Origin: Clostridium magnum DSM 2767
GTDB lineage: Bacteria; Bacillota; Clostridia; Clostridiales; Clostridiaceae
NCBI RefSeq assembly: GCF_001623875.1
Contig: NZ_LWAE01000002.1
Location: 992,001-1,056,000, forward strand
Direction: 5' to 3'
Length of the DNA stretch: 64,000 bases
In this document: positions 45,101 through 54,139 of the stretch, one piece after another
How positions within the stretch are numbered: position 1 is the stretch's first letter
How the letters are laid out: the number at the start of each line of letters is the position of its first letter
Made by a program: the position numbers and the translations under genes
The notes under the pieces: model-generated
The model's input: only the letters and a program-made list of their open reading frames with translations
Told to the model about the DNA's origin: nothing
Databases searched by the model: none

Positions 45101-46447
45101 GAAAGAGAAAAAAGGGGATTTGTTCCTGATAGAAATAGATTAAATAATAATCCTAAAATTGTTTTTACAAAAAAAATGAAAAAAAACCATACTATTTTAG
45201 CACCGCAAATGTCCCCTATTCATTTTCAATTTATAGAGGAAGCTTTCAAAGCATCTGGCTATAATGTTGAGGTGTTGCCCTCTGTAGATAGAGCTGCTGT
45301 TGATGAGGGGCTTAAGTCTGTTAATAATGATGCATGCTATCCTTCAATAATAGTTGTCGGTCAAATAATAAATGCATTAAAGTCAGGAAGGTATGATTTA
45401 AATAATACGTCTGTCATTATTACACAAACAGGGGGCGGATGCAGAGCCACCAATTATATAGGATTTTTAAGAAAAGCCCTAAAGGATGCTAATCTTGAGA
45501 ATATACCTGTAATTTCATTAAGTTCGCAGGGAATTGAAAAAAATCCTGGGTTTAAAATAACTCCAGCGTTATTCCATAAATCTATTATAGGGCTTTTGTA
45601 CGGAGACTTGTTTATCAGGGTTTTATATAAGATAAGGCCATATGAAAAAATTCCAGGTTCTGCAAATCTGCTTTATGAAAAATGGGTAGATAAATGTAAA
45701 GAAACTGTAAGAAGCGGCAGTATTACTAGGTTTAGAAAAGATGTAAACAATATTGTCAACGATTTTGATAATATAGAAATTAAAAATATTAAAAAACCCA
45801 AGGTAGGTGTTGTTGGAGAAATACTTGTAAAGTTTCATCCAACCGCTAACAACGACATTGTAAAAATCATTGAAGAAGAAGGCGGAGAGGCTGTTGTTCC
45901 AGACCTTATTGATTTTTTCTTATACAGTGCTTTAGATGAAGATTTTAAATATAAATATTTATCCGGAAGTAAAAAAGCACAGATTTTAGGCAATACTTTA
46001 GTAAAAATAATTGAAATGTATAGAAATGTTATAAGAAAAGAACTCGTAAAGAGTAAAAGATTTAATTCACCTGTAACCATCAGCCGTCTGGCTGAACTTG
46101 CTCAAGAAATTATTTCTCTTGGAAATCAAACTGGTGAGGGCTGGCTTTTAACTGCTGAAATGATTGAACTTATTGAATCTGGAACTCCAAATATTATTTG
46201 TGCGCAGCCTTTTGCCTGCCTTCCTAATCATGTTACTGGCAAGGGTGTAATAAAAGCTTTAAAAGAAAAATATAAAGAGGCTAATATTGCAGCTATAGAT
46301 TATGATCCGGGTGCCAGTCAAGTTAATCAATTAAATAGAATAAAGCTTATGATGTCTGTTGCTCACAAAAATATTGATTTTGTTGCTACATCTGCAATAA
46401 CAGGACTTGCAGCTCTTGCTTTAGGATTAAAAAGAAAATTTAAATAA
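42155..46447 (+). CDS. Large 2-hydroxyacyl-CoA dehydratase activase-type ATPase with chimeric C-terminus
   Basis: 1430 residues. Two BadF/BadG/HgdC-type ATPase modules are present: [10 protein letters not shown] with C125 in [11 protein letters not shown], and [10 protein letters not shown] with C445 in [12 protein letters not shown] Cys-rich region (CKFCTNNC) and DUF2229/HgdB-like domains ([51 protein letters not shown]) fill the rest. Family members couple ATP hydrolysis to low-potential electron transfer through a Cys-bound [4Fe-4S] cluster. The last 18 or so residues ([17 protein letters not shown] plus Lys) do not belong: they equal the membrane tail of the DUF6448 protein. The natural end was probably near [10 protein letters not shown]. 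Confidence 0.88.
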   Translation: MKEILHCGLDVGSTTIKLLVLNRADKIIFSKYKRHLSDMKGTLLEVLREASEKFSDNLIKIKVTGSGGLAVSKWLKISFIQEVIASTKAVEDIIPDTDVAIELGGEDAKITYFDGTVDQRMNGTCAGGTGAFIDQMATLLRTDATGLNDLAQNYKTIYPIASRCGVFAKTDVQPLLNEGVAQEDIAVSIFQAVVNQTISGLACGKPIKGNIAFLGGPLYFLSELRSRFIETLNLKENQIIFPENSQLFVALGAARSSIDEKETTFKKLLEKILNSKNIIDHEINTLRPLFIDGEEYKNFKDRHDLHRVARKDLSLHGGRTFLGIDAGSTTIKLALIDDNGNLLYSYYGSNGGKPIELTINALKDLYSKMPEPCYIANSVVTGYGEHLLKAALHVDIGEIETVAHYKGADFFLKNVDFVLDIGGQDMKCLTIKGGVIESILLNEACSAGCGSFIESFAKSLNMEVPEFAKKGLFAKKPVDLGSRCTVFMNSKVKQAQKEGAEIGDISAGLAYSVIKNTLYKVIKIRDPKELGERIIVQGGTFYNDAVLRSFELISGRKVVRPDISGIMGAFGAALIARERYVQSHISTILSLEELSAFNYETEVRRCKFCTNNCLLTVNKFKDNKSFISGNRCEKGSGNFERREDIPNLYEYKLKKLLSYKYLNKEKSKRGIVGIPMVLNMYENYPFWHTFFTKLGFRVEISGISSKRIFELGIETIPSESVCYPAKLVHGHIAVLINKNVDFIFYPSISYEEKEHEDADNNYNCPIVTSYPEVIKNNMDILKETNIKLINPFLSLNDKDKLIKRLSDVFEFLCIPYNEIRDAVYSAWAEKERFKQDIKCKGEEIIKTLAEAGRKGIVLSGRPYHLDPEINHGIDKLITSFGFAVLTEDSISHLSKIERPLRVVDQWVYHSRLYSAASFVASHDNLELIQLNSFGCGLDAVTTDQVKEILEARGKIYTQIKIDEISNLGAIKIRVRSLKAAIDEREKRGFVPDRNRLNNNPKIVFTKKMKKNHTILAPQMSPIHFQFIEEAFKASGYNVEVLPSVDRAAVDEGLKSVNNDACYPSIIVVGQIINALKSGRYDLNNTSVIITQTGGGCRATNYIGFLRKALKDANLENIPVISLSSQGIEKNPGFKITPALFHKSIIGLLYGDLFIRVLYKIRPYEKIPGSANLLYEKWVDKCKETVRSGSITRFRKDVNNIVNDFDNIEIKNIKKPKVGVVGEILVKFHPTANNDIVKIIEEEGGEAVVPDLIDFFLYSALDEDFKYKYLSGSKKAQILGNTLVKIIEMYRNVIRKELVKSKRFNSPVTISRLAELAQEIISLGNQTGEGWLLTAEMIELIESGTPNIICAQPFACLPNHVTGKGVIKALKEKYKEANIAAIDYDPGASQVNQLNRIKLMMSVAHKNIDFVATSAITGLAALALGLKRKFK
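46387..46441 (+). repeat. 55-bp copy of the sortase-substrate tail (other copy 35413-35467)
   Basis: The two stretches are identical except for one base (C at 35431, A at 46405) and are read in the same frame. Here the copy forms the end of the activase gene; at 35413 it forms the end of the DUF6448 gene. Confidence 0.95.
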
Positions 46448-46523
46448 AAATATAACTACAATTTATAATGAAAGCAAAGTAGAAAAAGAGGAGGATAAAA
46501 GGCAACAGTATTTTTATAATTGA
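46437..46523 (+). pseudogene. Sortase B fragment
   Basis: In a frame shifted from the activase, this reads [20 protein letters not shown] then stops. It matches residues about 39-55 of the sortase at 35605 ([20 protein letters not shown]). Twenty bases are identical (46440-46459 and 35722-35741). It overlaps the tail repeat, so a second substrate-sortase pair once stood here and was largely deleted. Confidence 0.8.
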
Positions 46524-46554
46524 TATACTACAATTTTATAATATAATCAAATTA

Positions 46555-46590
46555 GCAAAAATAACGTTGCGTACACAACGTTATTTTTGC
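46555..46590. terminator. Bidirectional terminator, perfect 15-bp stem
   Basis: GCAAAAATAACGTTG pairs perfectly with CAACGTTATTTTTGC over a 6-base loop. A short gene scrap follows (46591-46710, reading NDEDKNFAPVIEKVLKLGGVV), not identified. Confidence 0.8.
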
Positions 46591-46699
46591 TAGAAATGAT
46601 GAAGATAAAAACTTTGCTCCTGTAATTGAAAAAGTATTGAAACTAGGTGGTGTGGTAACATATATTGTTATGAGTAGAAATTTTATTATTAAGCTTTTA

Positions 46700-47857
46700 T
46701 TAGATATCGAATGAATTGACAGGTTCTCCTAAGTTATTTGGAGTATTGCCAACCATTTTGTTATCTTTTTCTGATGATTGATGTAAGCTATGTGTATTGG
46801 GTCTCAATAGACTCCCATTTAAGGTACATTTAACAGTACGAACAAATGTTATGGTCCATAAGGCAACTAGAATGAGTATAAGAATAATAGTATAATAATA
46901 CACCAATTTAGAATGAAAATAATCTGCCATTTTTAGACTGGACATCGCATAAGCTCCTAGCGGAAAAATAAACGCCCACCAGGAAAGAGAAAATGGAATT
47001 CCTTCTTTCATAAAATTACGACAAGAAATCAGTAAGGCTACGCCAAGAAACCAAATGCCCATTCCCCAGATAATTGCCGCTGTAAAATAAATAAGAGATT
47101 CTGAAGTGATAATGCCAAGTGCTTTTGATGTATCTGCTAACCCTAATAGTGATACAACTGCAACACTAACTGGACCTAATGGTATCCAGAATGTAGGAGT
47201 TAATGATGTCGATGGTATTGAGTGAATGGCTAGACGTGTAAAAACAACTCCACCTATAAACAAAAACAAAAAAAATCCTATCCCGAAAAATGCTAAATTT
47301 ATCAAAAGAACGTCTCTTGCTAAACCTGGATCATTAACCAAAAGCATCTTAACAAGGGGGTTTCCGATAAGGGGTACCGCCATATTTCCAACGGGAGGAA
47401 TAAGCCATGAAAAATTTATTACCCCGGGTAGATTTTTTTCTGAACGTATCAGATTATATCCTGCATATATCCCAAATATGGCTGCGCCGATTACCCCAAT
47501 CATCCAGGCTGAAAAACAAAGATATACCAATGATTCACCTAAAAAAGGTTTGCCCATAAGGGCAAAATTTGAGCCCAGAATTATTGTTGCTAATGGCATA
47601 GTAACGAAGAAATTACCGGTGATTGGATGATTAAGATCTTTTTTCAATAGGTCAAAATGATTAAACCATCGGGTAACCCAAGGGTAAAGGAATAGAATGA
47701 ATAAAATTGCATTGAGTAAAGCAAGAATAATACCAAGATTATGTCCTATGTGCCAGTTATTTGCCAATAAATAAAGAATATTAGCAAGGCTGCCTGTCCC
47801 CATAATAATTGTAAACCAAGCAGGAGAAAAATATTTAATTATATCGACTCTTTTCAT
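46700..47857 (-). CDS. TDT/SLAC1-type transporter (tellurite resistance/dicarboxylate family)
   Basis: 385 residues with about ten membrane helices. Typical motifs are FSPAWFTIIMGTGSLANIL at the start, PLATIILGSNFALMG, and the central FSWLIPPVGNMAVPLIGN. The family includes TehA, Mae1 and SLAC1 anion channels, moving tellurite-related anions, dicarboxylates, sulfite or chloride. In an anaerobe with a sulfite reductase, an Ssu1-like sulfite role is possible but speculative. It is last in a cupin-TetR-transporter operon. The hydrophilic C-terminal tail of about 40 residues is not conserved. Confidence 0.85.
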   Translation of the reverse strand: MKRVDIIKYFSPAWFTIIMGTGSLANILYLLANNWHIGHNLGIILALLNAILFILFLYPWVTRWFNHFDLLKKDLNHPITGNFFVTMPLATIILGSNFALMGKPFLGESLVYLCFSAWMIGVIGAAIFGIYAGYNLIRSEKNLPGVINFSWLIPPVGNMAVPLIGNPLVKMLLVNDPGLARDVLLINLAFFGIGFFLFLFIGGVVFTRLAIHSIPSTSLTPTFWIPLGPVSVAVVSLLGLADTSKALGIITSESLIYFTAAIIWGMGIWFLGVALLISCRNFMKEGIPFSLSWWAFIFPLGAYAMSSLKMADYFHSKLVYYYTIILILILVALWTITFVRTVKCTLNGSLLRPNTHSLHQSSEKDNKMVGNTPNNLGEPVNSFDI

Positions 47858-47952
47858 TTACAGTCCTCCTAGTTTTTAAACTATATTTCTGTCAAAAGTT
47901 ATAAAAAGGAGCTATGAAGTGGAGAATGTTTATAGATCCTTTTTATAACTTT

Positions 47953-48522
47953 TTAGAATAACTTTTCTAAAATTAATAATACTTTCTCTGTTAAAGGAAA
48001 GTTATAGCCGTTGATTCGCCACTTCATAGTTAATCTTCTAAGCAAGCCAAGTATAAGATCTGCAAGTTCTTCACAAGTAAATTTTGTAGAAATTTCTCCA
48101 AAAGTCTGTGCTCTTTCAACTAAATGTACTATGTAATTTGAACGCATTTTAAAAATATCTTTCATTTCAGTAGCTACAATATCATTGTCTCGAAATATTT
48201 CCTCAGAAAATACTATAGATGTAACTGAGGGATATTCCTCAAAAAATTCCGTATGAGATTGAATGAAAAATACTATCGATTCTTTAGGGTTTAGTTTTTT
48301 TTCATTAATCGAATGTATTACATTCTGAACGAAATCGCTAAATATCTTCAATACAGATATCACTATATCTTGTTTACTTTCAAAATGCCTATATATAGCC
48401 GCTTCTTTTATTCCTTGTCGTTTAGCTAATTCACGAATAGAAAAACCCTGGATCCCTAGTTCATCGATAATTTCAATAGCAGATAGTGTGATACTCTCTC
48501 TACGGTTTAAACCTTGATTCAA
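47953..48522 (-). CDS. TetR family repressor
   Basis: 189 residues. The helix-turn-helix reads ESITLSAIEIIDELGIQGFS with IRELAKRQGIKEAAIYRHFESK, standard TetR. The ligand-binding part is all-helical. It lies 5 bases after the cupin gene and 95 bases before the transporter, so it probably regulates its own operon. A TetR-style palindrome TTAGTTAACGTTCACTAA is at 50845-50862, now on the far side of an IS110 element. Confidence 0.9.
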   Translation of the reverse strand: MNQGLNRRESITLSAIEIIDELGIQGFSIRELAKRQGIKEAAIYRHFESKQDIVISVLKIFSDFVQNVIHSINEKKLNPKESIVFFIQSHTEFFEEYPSVTSIVFSEEIFRDNDIVATEMKDIFKMRSNYIVHLVERAQTFGEISTKFTCEELADLILGLLRRLTMKWRINGYNFPLTEKVLLILEKLF

Positions 48523-48527
48523 AAGAA

Positions 48528-48857
48528 TCAGCTCCTTTTTACTGGATTGGGTGTCTTAACAACTAAAATTTCAAAATTCTCTCCTTCAGATGCATAGACA
48601 GCATGAGGAATATTTTTTGGACTAATAACAATATCTGTTTCACTTACGACCCCTGATTCTTCTCCAACTTCTATCTTTCCTTTACCACTTACTACATAAA
48701 AGAAGACATCTACAGGAGTTACATGGGTGTCTACCTTTTCTCCAGGTTTCAAAAGTAAGTTCATAATGTTTACTGCTTCAGATTCAAAGACTTTTCGGGC
48801 TGTTACTCCTCTAGGATTTAAACCCTTCGCGAGATTTTCTAATTTAATAATTTCCAT
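48528..48857 (-). CDS. Small cupin-domain protein
   Basis: 109 residues. Cupin motifs are PGEKVDTHVTPVDVFFYVVSGKG and ETDIVISPKNIPHAVYAS. It is a paralogue of the cupin at 37727: both share a PGEKV-TH/SH-VDV core and the ending VKTPNP. It is first in the operon with TetR and a TDT transporter. A cupin next to a regulator may bind the signal molecule or metal. The ribosome site GAGGAGG is strong. Confidence 0.85.
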   Translation of the reverse strand: MEIIKLENLAKGLNPRGVTARKVFESEAVNIMNLLLKPGEKVDTHVTPVDVFFYVVSGKGKIEVGEESGVVSETDIVISPKNIPHAVYASEGENFEILVVKTPNPVKRS

Positions 48858-48875
48858 TACATTTCCTCCTCGTAT

Positions 48876-48915
48876 AATAAGTTTATAGCAGTTATTTACT
48901 GCCTATAAACTTATT
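48876..48915 (-). promoter_or_regulatory. Long inverted repeat just before the cupin ribosome site
   Basis: AATAAGTTTATAGCAGT (48876-48892) pairs with ACTGCCTATAAACTTATT (48898-48915), 17 pairs with a single bulged base. On the minus strand it ends about 4 bases before the GAGGAGG. It may be an operator or an mRNA leader hairpin that affects translation. Confidence 0.6.
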
Positions 48916-49059
48916 TATTTTTTATATTTTGTATAGATTAAGAAAGCATCTCAATTTTTCTAGTGGGGATTCTCCCAATTCAGTATTGCTGATTCTTATA
49001 CTTTCCGATCTATACTGTTTTAACCTACTATTTATTAAAGGATTTTCTAATGCTAAAAT

Positions 49060-49275
49060 AGTCATAACGGAACTTTAGCGAAGGTTACTGCTGTATTCCT
49101 CCTGCAAAACACATTGTGTTATTGCCTGTAAAGCTTGCAGCCTGACCAAAGTATCATATTCTGCTTACACAAATGTTGCATCTCCTTTCGCAGCCACCAG
49201 CAAGGTTTTGCGTCTGGATGAATGCTAATTACGCGAGGTTGCAGTTAGTACTTTGGATTAGGATAATCCTTTCTA
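49060..49275 (+). ncRNA. Candidate IS110 bridge RNA region
   Basis: The non-coding stretch before the transposase holds several short complementary runs, such as TGCAAAACACATTG/TTGTGT and GCTTGCAG/CTGCAAGC-type pairs, and stands out by composition. IS110 bridge RNAs are known to come from this region and to pair with target and donor DNA. No loop assignments were made. Confidence 0.4.
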
Positions 49276-49308
49276 ATTTCCTCATTATTTTTGAAAGGTG
49301 GTGATTTC

Positions 49309-50583
49309 ATGAAGAAATTAGATTACTTATCAACTCTATTTGTTGGTATCGATATTGGTGCGAGACAAAATGTTGTCTCTGCTATTAATTTTGAACAGGA
49401 ATTCTTGATTAAGATGAAACCTGTTCCTAATACGCAATTTGGTGCAGAGCAACTTGAATCCATGCTTGTTAAGGTTTTAGAAAACAATACTTTTAAAGCT
49501 GTTATAATCGGCTTAGAATCTACTTCCTTTTATGGAGTACATATAGCCAATTTTTTATCTGCTAGTGAAAAACTTATGACTTACAAACCTTATGTTTACT
49601 GCTTGAATCCTAAGGAAGTTGCTAACTACAAAGAATCCTTTAATTCTCTTGATAAAAATGATGGCATTGACTCTTTTGTTATTGCTGACTTTGCAAGAGT
49701 TGGCAGAATTCATATTGAACCTTGGCGTGGTTCTCAATATCTTGCTCTGCAAAGACTTACAAGGCACAGACTTCATATTGTTGAATGCTTAACTAGAGAA
49801 AAAACTTACATGTTATCCAATGTATTTCTTAAGTTCAGCGAATTTGCATTATTACAGGGAGAAGATCATCCTTTTTCTAATAAATACGGTGCTACCGCAT
49901 CTTCAATACTTACTGAATTTCTATCTTCCGAAGATATTGCAAATACATCAATTGAAGAACTTGTTGACTTCGTCAATAGAAAAAGTCGGAAAAGGATTTC
50001 TAATCCTCAGATGACTGCTGAAATTTTGCAGCAAGCTGCACGTAATTCATACCGTCTTGATAAATGTTTGTATGAGCCATTAACAACCTCTATTGCTTGT
50101 TCTTTCAACTGTATTCAGGCTTTTGATAAAGAACTTAAAGGTATTAACAAAGCCATTGAAAAAGCTGTTATGGGAATGAATCCTGTGGAATACAAAATAT
50201 TAATGTCTATTCCTGGTTTTGGCCCTGTTTACTCCAGTGGCATTCTTGCTGAATTAGGAAGTGTGCATGCATTTCCTAGTAATGATGCTATTGCTAAATA
50301 CGCTGGCATCGTGTGGAAAGAAAATCAATCTGGAGGTTTTAAAGCTGAAAATACACCTATGAACAAAGCTGGTAACCGTTATTTACGCTATTATCTCATA
50401 GAAGCTGCAGGAAGTGTTGTTTGCCATATTCCTGAATATCAAGAGTTCTATCAGAAGAAATTTGCTGAAGTAACTACACATCAGCACAAACGAGCACTCG
50501 CGCTAACATCTCGTAAACTTATTCGTATGATTTTTGGATTGCTGGCTAAAAATCAGCTCTACTCTTCAAATAGAGTAGATTAA
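49309..50583 (+). CDS. IS110-family transposase/recombinase
   Basis: 424 residues from the ATG at 49309 after AAAGGTGGTGAT. The N-terminal RuvC-like DEDD domain starts FVGIDIGARQNVVSAI, with later acidic residues in GLESTSFYG and LDKNDGIDSFVIADFAR. The C-terminal Transposase_20 domain reads LMSIPGFGPVYSSGILAELG and MNKAGNRYLRYYLIEAAG, with its catalytic Ser region near SSG. The gene is intact. These enzymes use a bridge RNA to choose target and donor sites. Confidence 0.93.
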   Translation: MKKLDYLSTLFVGIDIGARQNVVSAINFEQEFLIKMKPVPNTQFGAEQLESMLVKVLENNTFKAVIIGLESTSFYGVHIANFLSASEKLMTYKPYVYCLNPKEVANYKESFNSLDKNDGIDSFVIADFARVGRIHIEPWRGSQYLALQRLTRHRLHIVECLTREKTYMLSNVFLKFSEFALLQGEDHPFSNKYGATASSILTEFLSSEDIANTSIEELVDFVNRKSRKRISNPQMTAEILQQAARNSYRLDKCLYEPLTTSIACSFNCIQAFDKELKGINKAIEKAVMGMNPVEYKILMSIPGFGPVYSSGILAELGSVHAFPSNDAIAKYAGIVWKENQSGGFKAENTPMNKAGNRYLRYYLIEAAGSVVCHIPEYQEFYQKKFAEVTTHQHKRALALTSRKLIRMIFGLLAKNQLYSSNRVD

Positions 50584-50844
50584 TCTATATAAATTATACG
50601 AACATACTTTCTCATTGGACTGTATGTTTATTAAGGTTACCCATTTTTAAAGAAATCATTTGATTTTCTTTTCATTTTGTTCTTGACATATTACCAAATT
50701 GCTTCAATAATATAATTAATTACAATAAACGCCGCATACTCTGTGAAGATAAGGGGCATACTGTCGTGAAAAAGTTCCTATAAGTCTACCCTCGATAAAT
50801 TTTAGATCTCTTTACACATTGGTCAAAATTCATCCCTTCATTTT

Positions 50845-50862
50845 TTAGTTAACGTTCACTAA
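50845..50862. promoter_or_regulatory. TetR-type operator candidate
   Basis: TTAGTTAACGTTCACTAA is an 18-bp palindrome with one mismatched pair and resembles the TTAGTGAACGTTCACTAA-type boxes of TetR regulators. The only TetR gene in view is 47953-48522. AT-rich DNA with no other gene extends from 50684 to 50970. Confidence 0.5.
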
Positions 50863-50970
50863 CATAAGAATAACAAAGATACTATATAGTGTCAATAAGG
50901 AATTTAAAGGGGGTACTTTTAGGTAAAACAACAATTAAAATAGTCAGTTGAAAGGGAAAAATAGTTTTAG

Positions 50971-51132
50971 ACCAATTATAATAGTACCCTTTTCTCACTA
51001 GATAAGAGAGAAGGTATAAGTAGCGAAGTGGCCTGTGGAGATACTATGTTTCGGATATTAGATGGTACAGGCGAGCTTATGATAGGTAATAATGCTTTTA
51101 CTGTTGAAAAAATGAATCCCTTAGTTTTATAG
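50971..51132 (+). pseudogene. Cupin gene fragment
   Basis: The frame opens after a TAG without a start and reads DKREGISSEVACGDTMFRIL, DGTGELMIGNNAFTVEKM and stops after NPLVL. The Leu-Asp-Gly-Thr-Gly-Glu turn is that of a cupin barrel strand pair. The second cupin motif is missing. The remaining DNA to 51272 shows no gene. Confidence 0.55.
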
Positions 51133-51272
51133 ATCATTATCTTTTAATAGTCTCAAAAGTTCTTCAATGTATTAATATACTTTATTTTGAACATAGACAA
51201 GTGAAAATCACTATGCTTTTGATACAGAAAATATTAAACCAGCAGGAAAAAATTATTAAATATTTAATGACA

Positions 51273-51314
51273 GTAACATATGATACCGAATTTATATGAA
51301 AAAATATATATAAT
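51273..51314 (+). promoter_or_regulatory. GTAAC-type operator and promoter of hcp
   Basis: GTAAC-ATAT-GATAC (51273-51286) is one base from the palindrome GTAAC-N4-GTTAC found perfectly at 30229. TATAAT is at 51309-51314. The centre is 41.5 bases before the expected start (about 51321). Confidence 0.65.
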
Positions 51315-51365
51315 ATATATATATTGGAAATTTAAAATAACTACATTATACAGGGAGGAATTTAA

Positions 51366-53015
51366 ATGAGTATGTTTTGTTATCAATGTCAGGAAACTGC
51401 TAAAGGGACAGGCTGTACAATAAAAGGGGTTTGTGGGAAAATAGATAAAGTTGCAAATCTGCAAGATTTAATGATTTACACATTAAAAGGTATTGCAATA
51501 CTTCAAAAGAAAGGATTAGAGGATGGTATTAAATTTACTAAAGCTAATCATTTCATGTTAAATAGTTTATTTATGACTATTACTAATGCTAATTTTGATG
51601 ATGCAGCTTTTATTCAAATAATAAAAGAAGGTATAGAACTTAGAGAAGAAATAAAAAAAGAATTAGTAGGTAAAGGAATAGATTTAGGAGAATTACATGA
51701 TGCAGCTACTTTTGTTGTAGAAAGTGATTCAGAGCTTTTAGCAAAATCAGAGTCTATTGAAGTAGGAATATTAGCTACAGAAAATGAAGATGTACGTTCA
51801 TTAAGAGAATTAATCATTTATGGAATTAAAGGTATAGCTGCTTATGCTGAACATGCATTTAATTTAGGAAAAGAAAATGAAGCAATATATGATTTTATTG
51901 TAAAAGCATTAGTAGCTACATTAGATAATACATTAAGTGCAGATGATTTGGTAGCGCTTACATTAGAAACAGGAAAATTTGGTGTAGATGTTATGGCTCT
52001 GCTTGATGCAGCTAATACAGGTGCTTATGGAAATCCTGAAATAACAGAAGTTAATATTGGGGTAAGAAATAATCCTGCAATATTGATATCAGGACATGAT
52101 TTAAAAGATCTAGAGGAACTTTTAGAACAAACAAAAGATTCAGGAGTAGATGTTTATACACATGGTGAAATGTTACCAGCTCATTATTATCCTTTCTTTA
52201 AAAAATATTCAAACTTTGTAGGTAATTATGGTAATGCTTGGTGGAAACAAAATGAAGAATTTGAAGCTTTTAATGGACCGATATTATTTACAACCAATTG
52301 TATTATACCACCAAGAGATAGTTATAAGGACAGAGTTTATACTACAGGAGCTACAGGATATCCAGGCTTTATACATATAAAAGAAAGAGAAGATGGTAAA
52401 GCAAAAGACTTTAGTGAAATTATAGCTCATGCTAAGAACCTACCAGCACCAAAAGAAATTGAAACTGGAAAAATTGTTGGAGGCTTTGCGCATGCACAAG
52501 TATTTGCTTTAGCTGATAAGGTAATAGAAGCAGTTAAATCTGGAGCTATCAGAAAATTCTTTGTTATGGCTGGCTGTGATGGAAGAATGAAGTCAAGAAA
52601 CTATTATGCTGAATTTGCTGAAAAACTACCAAAAGATACAGTAATTTTAACAGCAGGTTGTGCTAAATATAAATATAACAAATTAAATTTAGGTGATATA
52701 GGTGGAATTCCAAGAGTTCTAGATGCAGGACAATGTAATGATTCCTATTCATTAGCTGTAATAGCTTTAAAATTAAAAGAAGTATTCGGATTAAATGATG
52801 TAAATGAACTTCCAATTGCTTATAATATAGCATGGTATGAGCAAAAGGCTGTAATAGTACTTCTAGCATTACTTCATCTAGGAGTAAAAAATATTCATTT
52901 AGGACCAACTCTTCCAGGCTTCTTATCACCAAATGTGGCTAAAGTGTTAGTAGAGAATTTTGGAATAGCAGGAATTGGAACTGTTGATGAAGATTTAAAA
53001 GTGTTTTTAGGATAA
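51366..53015 (+). CDS. hcp: Hybrid cluster protein (hydroxylamine reductase)
   Basis: 549 residues. The N-terminal Cys motif is C5-x2-C8-x8-C17-x5-C23 for the proximal [4Fe-4S] cluster. Hybrid-cluster ligands are recognisable in [40 protein letters not shown] and [11 protein letters not shown], plus a late Glu in WYEQKAV. Hcp reduces hydroxylamine in vitro and is thought to act on NO in the cell. GGGAGG precedes the ATG. A class II operator lies upstream. A paralogue is at 61871-63523. Confidence 0.96.
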   Translation: MSMFCYQCQETAKGTGCTIKGVCGKIDKVANLQDLMIYTLKGIAILQKKGLEDGIKFTKANHFMLNSLFMTITNANFDDAAFIQIIKEGIELREEIKKELVGKGIDLGELHDAATFVVESDSELLAKSESIEVGILATENEDVRSLRELIIYGIKGIAAYAEHAFNLGKENEAIYDFIVKALVATLDNTLSADDLVALTLETGKFGVDVMALLDAANTGAYGNPEITEVNIGVRNNPAILISGHDLKDLEELLEQTKDSGVDVYTHGEMLPAHYYPFFKKYSNFVGNYGNAWWKQNEEFEAFNGPILFTTNCIIPPRDSYKDRVYTTGATGYPGFIHIKEREDGKAKDFSEIIAHAKNLPAPKEIETGKIVGGFAHAQVFALADKVIEAVKSGAIRKFFVMAGCDGRMKSRNYYAEFAEKLPKDTVILTAGCAKYKYNKLNLGDIGGIPRVLDAGQCNDSYSLAVIALKLKEVFGLNDVNELPIAYNIAWYEQKAVIVLLALLHLGVKNIHLGPTLPGFLSPNVAKVLVENFGIAGIGTVDEDLKVFLG

Positions 53016-53041
53016 TTATATTTATTTTCAAATTGACTTAA

Positions 53042-53072
53042 AAAGAACTAAACGTAGATTTAGTTCTTTTTT
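53042..53072 (+). terminator. Terminator after hcp
   Basis: AAAGAACTAAA pairs with TTTAGTTCTTT over a 6-base loop, followed by more T. Confidence 0.85.
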
Positions 53073-53344
53073 TAGTTTTAGAAATAATAGAAAAGTATTT
53101 CAGCTTCTATGAATGTCTGCTTTATTTGTACTATCCACTATTTTTACAAGTTAATTAGATAAACGTAGTATAAGTTACCGAAAATAATAATATTAAATCC
53201 TATAATATAGTCAGGGGAAGGATACTGGCACATTTCTAATACTAAGTTCAGATACCTGCTCAAAAATATTAATATAATTTTTAAAAAATTTGAGTTGAAT
53301 AATTAACAATTATTTCAAAGCAAGTACTAACGAGATCAACTACT

Positions 53345-53840
53345 GGTTTTTTCGTAGGATTTGCTGCGGTAGCACTTTATGGAACTACAATTGCTGAAGT
53401 CAATTAGTACATCAGTTACTAGAGTATATGGTGGAAAATTCGCTGATAGACTGGGTGGAGAAATCGTTTCCGTAACATCCCTTTCTATAATGCTTTTAGA
53501 AACAATATGTATGGTAATAGCTAATTTATTACCATTAGCTATAGTTGGAATTTTATTATTAGCTGCTGGAATGGGAGTAACTAATGCCGCTGTATTCAAG
53601 ATACTTTCAAAGGAAGCTCCACATACAATAGGAGGAGCTGCAGATGGGTTGGAGGATAGGTGCCTTGGAGGCTTTGTAACACCACCTGTAATGGCATCCT
53701 TTATAGATAAAACTCGTGCAAATTTAAGTGGATTTTCAAAAGGCTTTTTAGTATTTTCAGCATTGGCTATAATGTCATTAATAATTTTGGGCATATTTAG
53801 GATGGGTTCAAAGAACTCTGCTGCTACTAGCAAAGCATAA
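53345..53840 (+). pseudogene. NarK-type nitrate/nitrite MFS transporter remnant
   Basis: The longest frame (53379-53840) reads RVYGGKFADRLGGE, the loop 8-9 motif of NarK/NasA transporters, then three or four helices including GAADGLEDRCLGGFVTPP. A preceding frame holds RSTTGFFVGFAAVALYGTT and must be joined by a frameshift near 53380-53410. Everything before is missing. Nitrate/nitrite uptake by this gene is lost. Its promoter-proximal part was replaced by AT-rich DNA (53073-53344) without genes. Confidence 0.75.
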
Positions 53841-53853
53841 AAAGTTAGTAAAC

Positions 53854-53895
53854 GTGATGGGCATCACAGAGTTAAAAAAGAAGTTGTGGTATACC
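53854..53895 (+). promoter_or_regulatory. Crp/Fnr-type operator and promoter of the channel-asr operon
   Basis: GTGAT-GGGC-ATCAC (53854-53867) is a perfect palindrome of FNR geometry. A -10-like TATACC is at 53890-53895, again placing the centre 41.5 bases upstream of the likely start. The rest of the leader to about 54070 has no gene. Confidence 0.6.
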
Positions 53896-54139
53896 TATCA
53901 TTGTGATACATTTATCATATAGTGGGAAGCAAAATTAATATATAAAAATTGATCCTTCCTCATATAAAAGGATAAAACTTTATATCATACTTTAAACCTG
54001 AGCAGTAGTCTGAAGTAAGACCACAATTTATAGAAGCTGACAATATAGATATGTAATACAATATAAAAAATTTGAAAGGGTAGTAAATTCGTTTGCCGAG
54101 GAAATTAACAAACTTAGTGGAGCTGCAGTAAAAAAGGCA

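Larger units (their letters stand above)
48950..50680 (+). mobile_element. IS110-family insertion sequence (ends approximate)
   Basis: An IS110-type transposase is preceded by about 340 bases of non-coding DNA that is richer in G and C than the surroundings and predicted to fold. This matches the known layout in which a bridge RNA is encoded at the element end. IS110 elements lack clear inverted repeats, so the borders are estimates. Confidence 0.6.
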
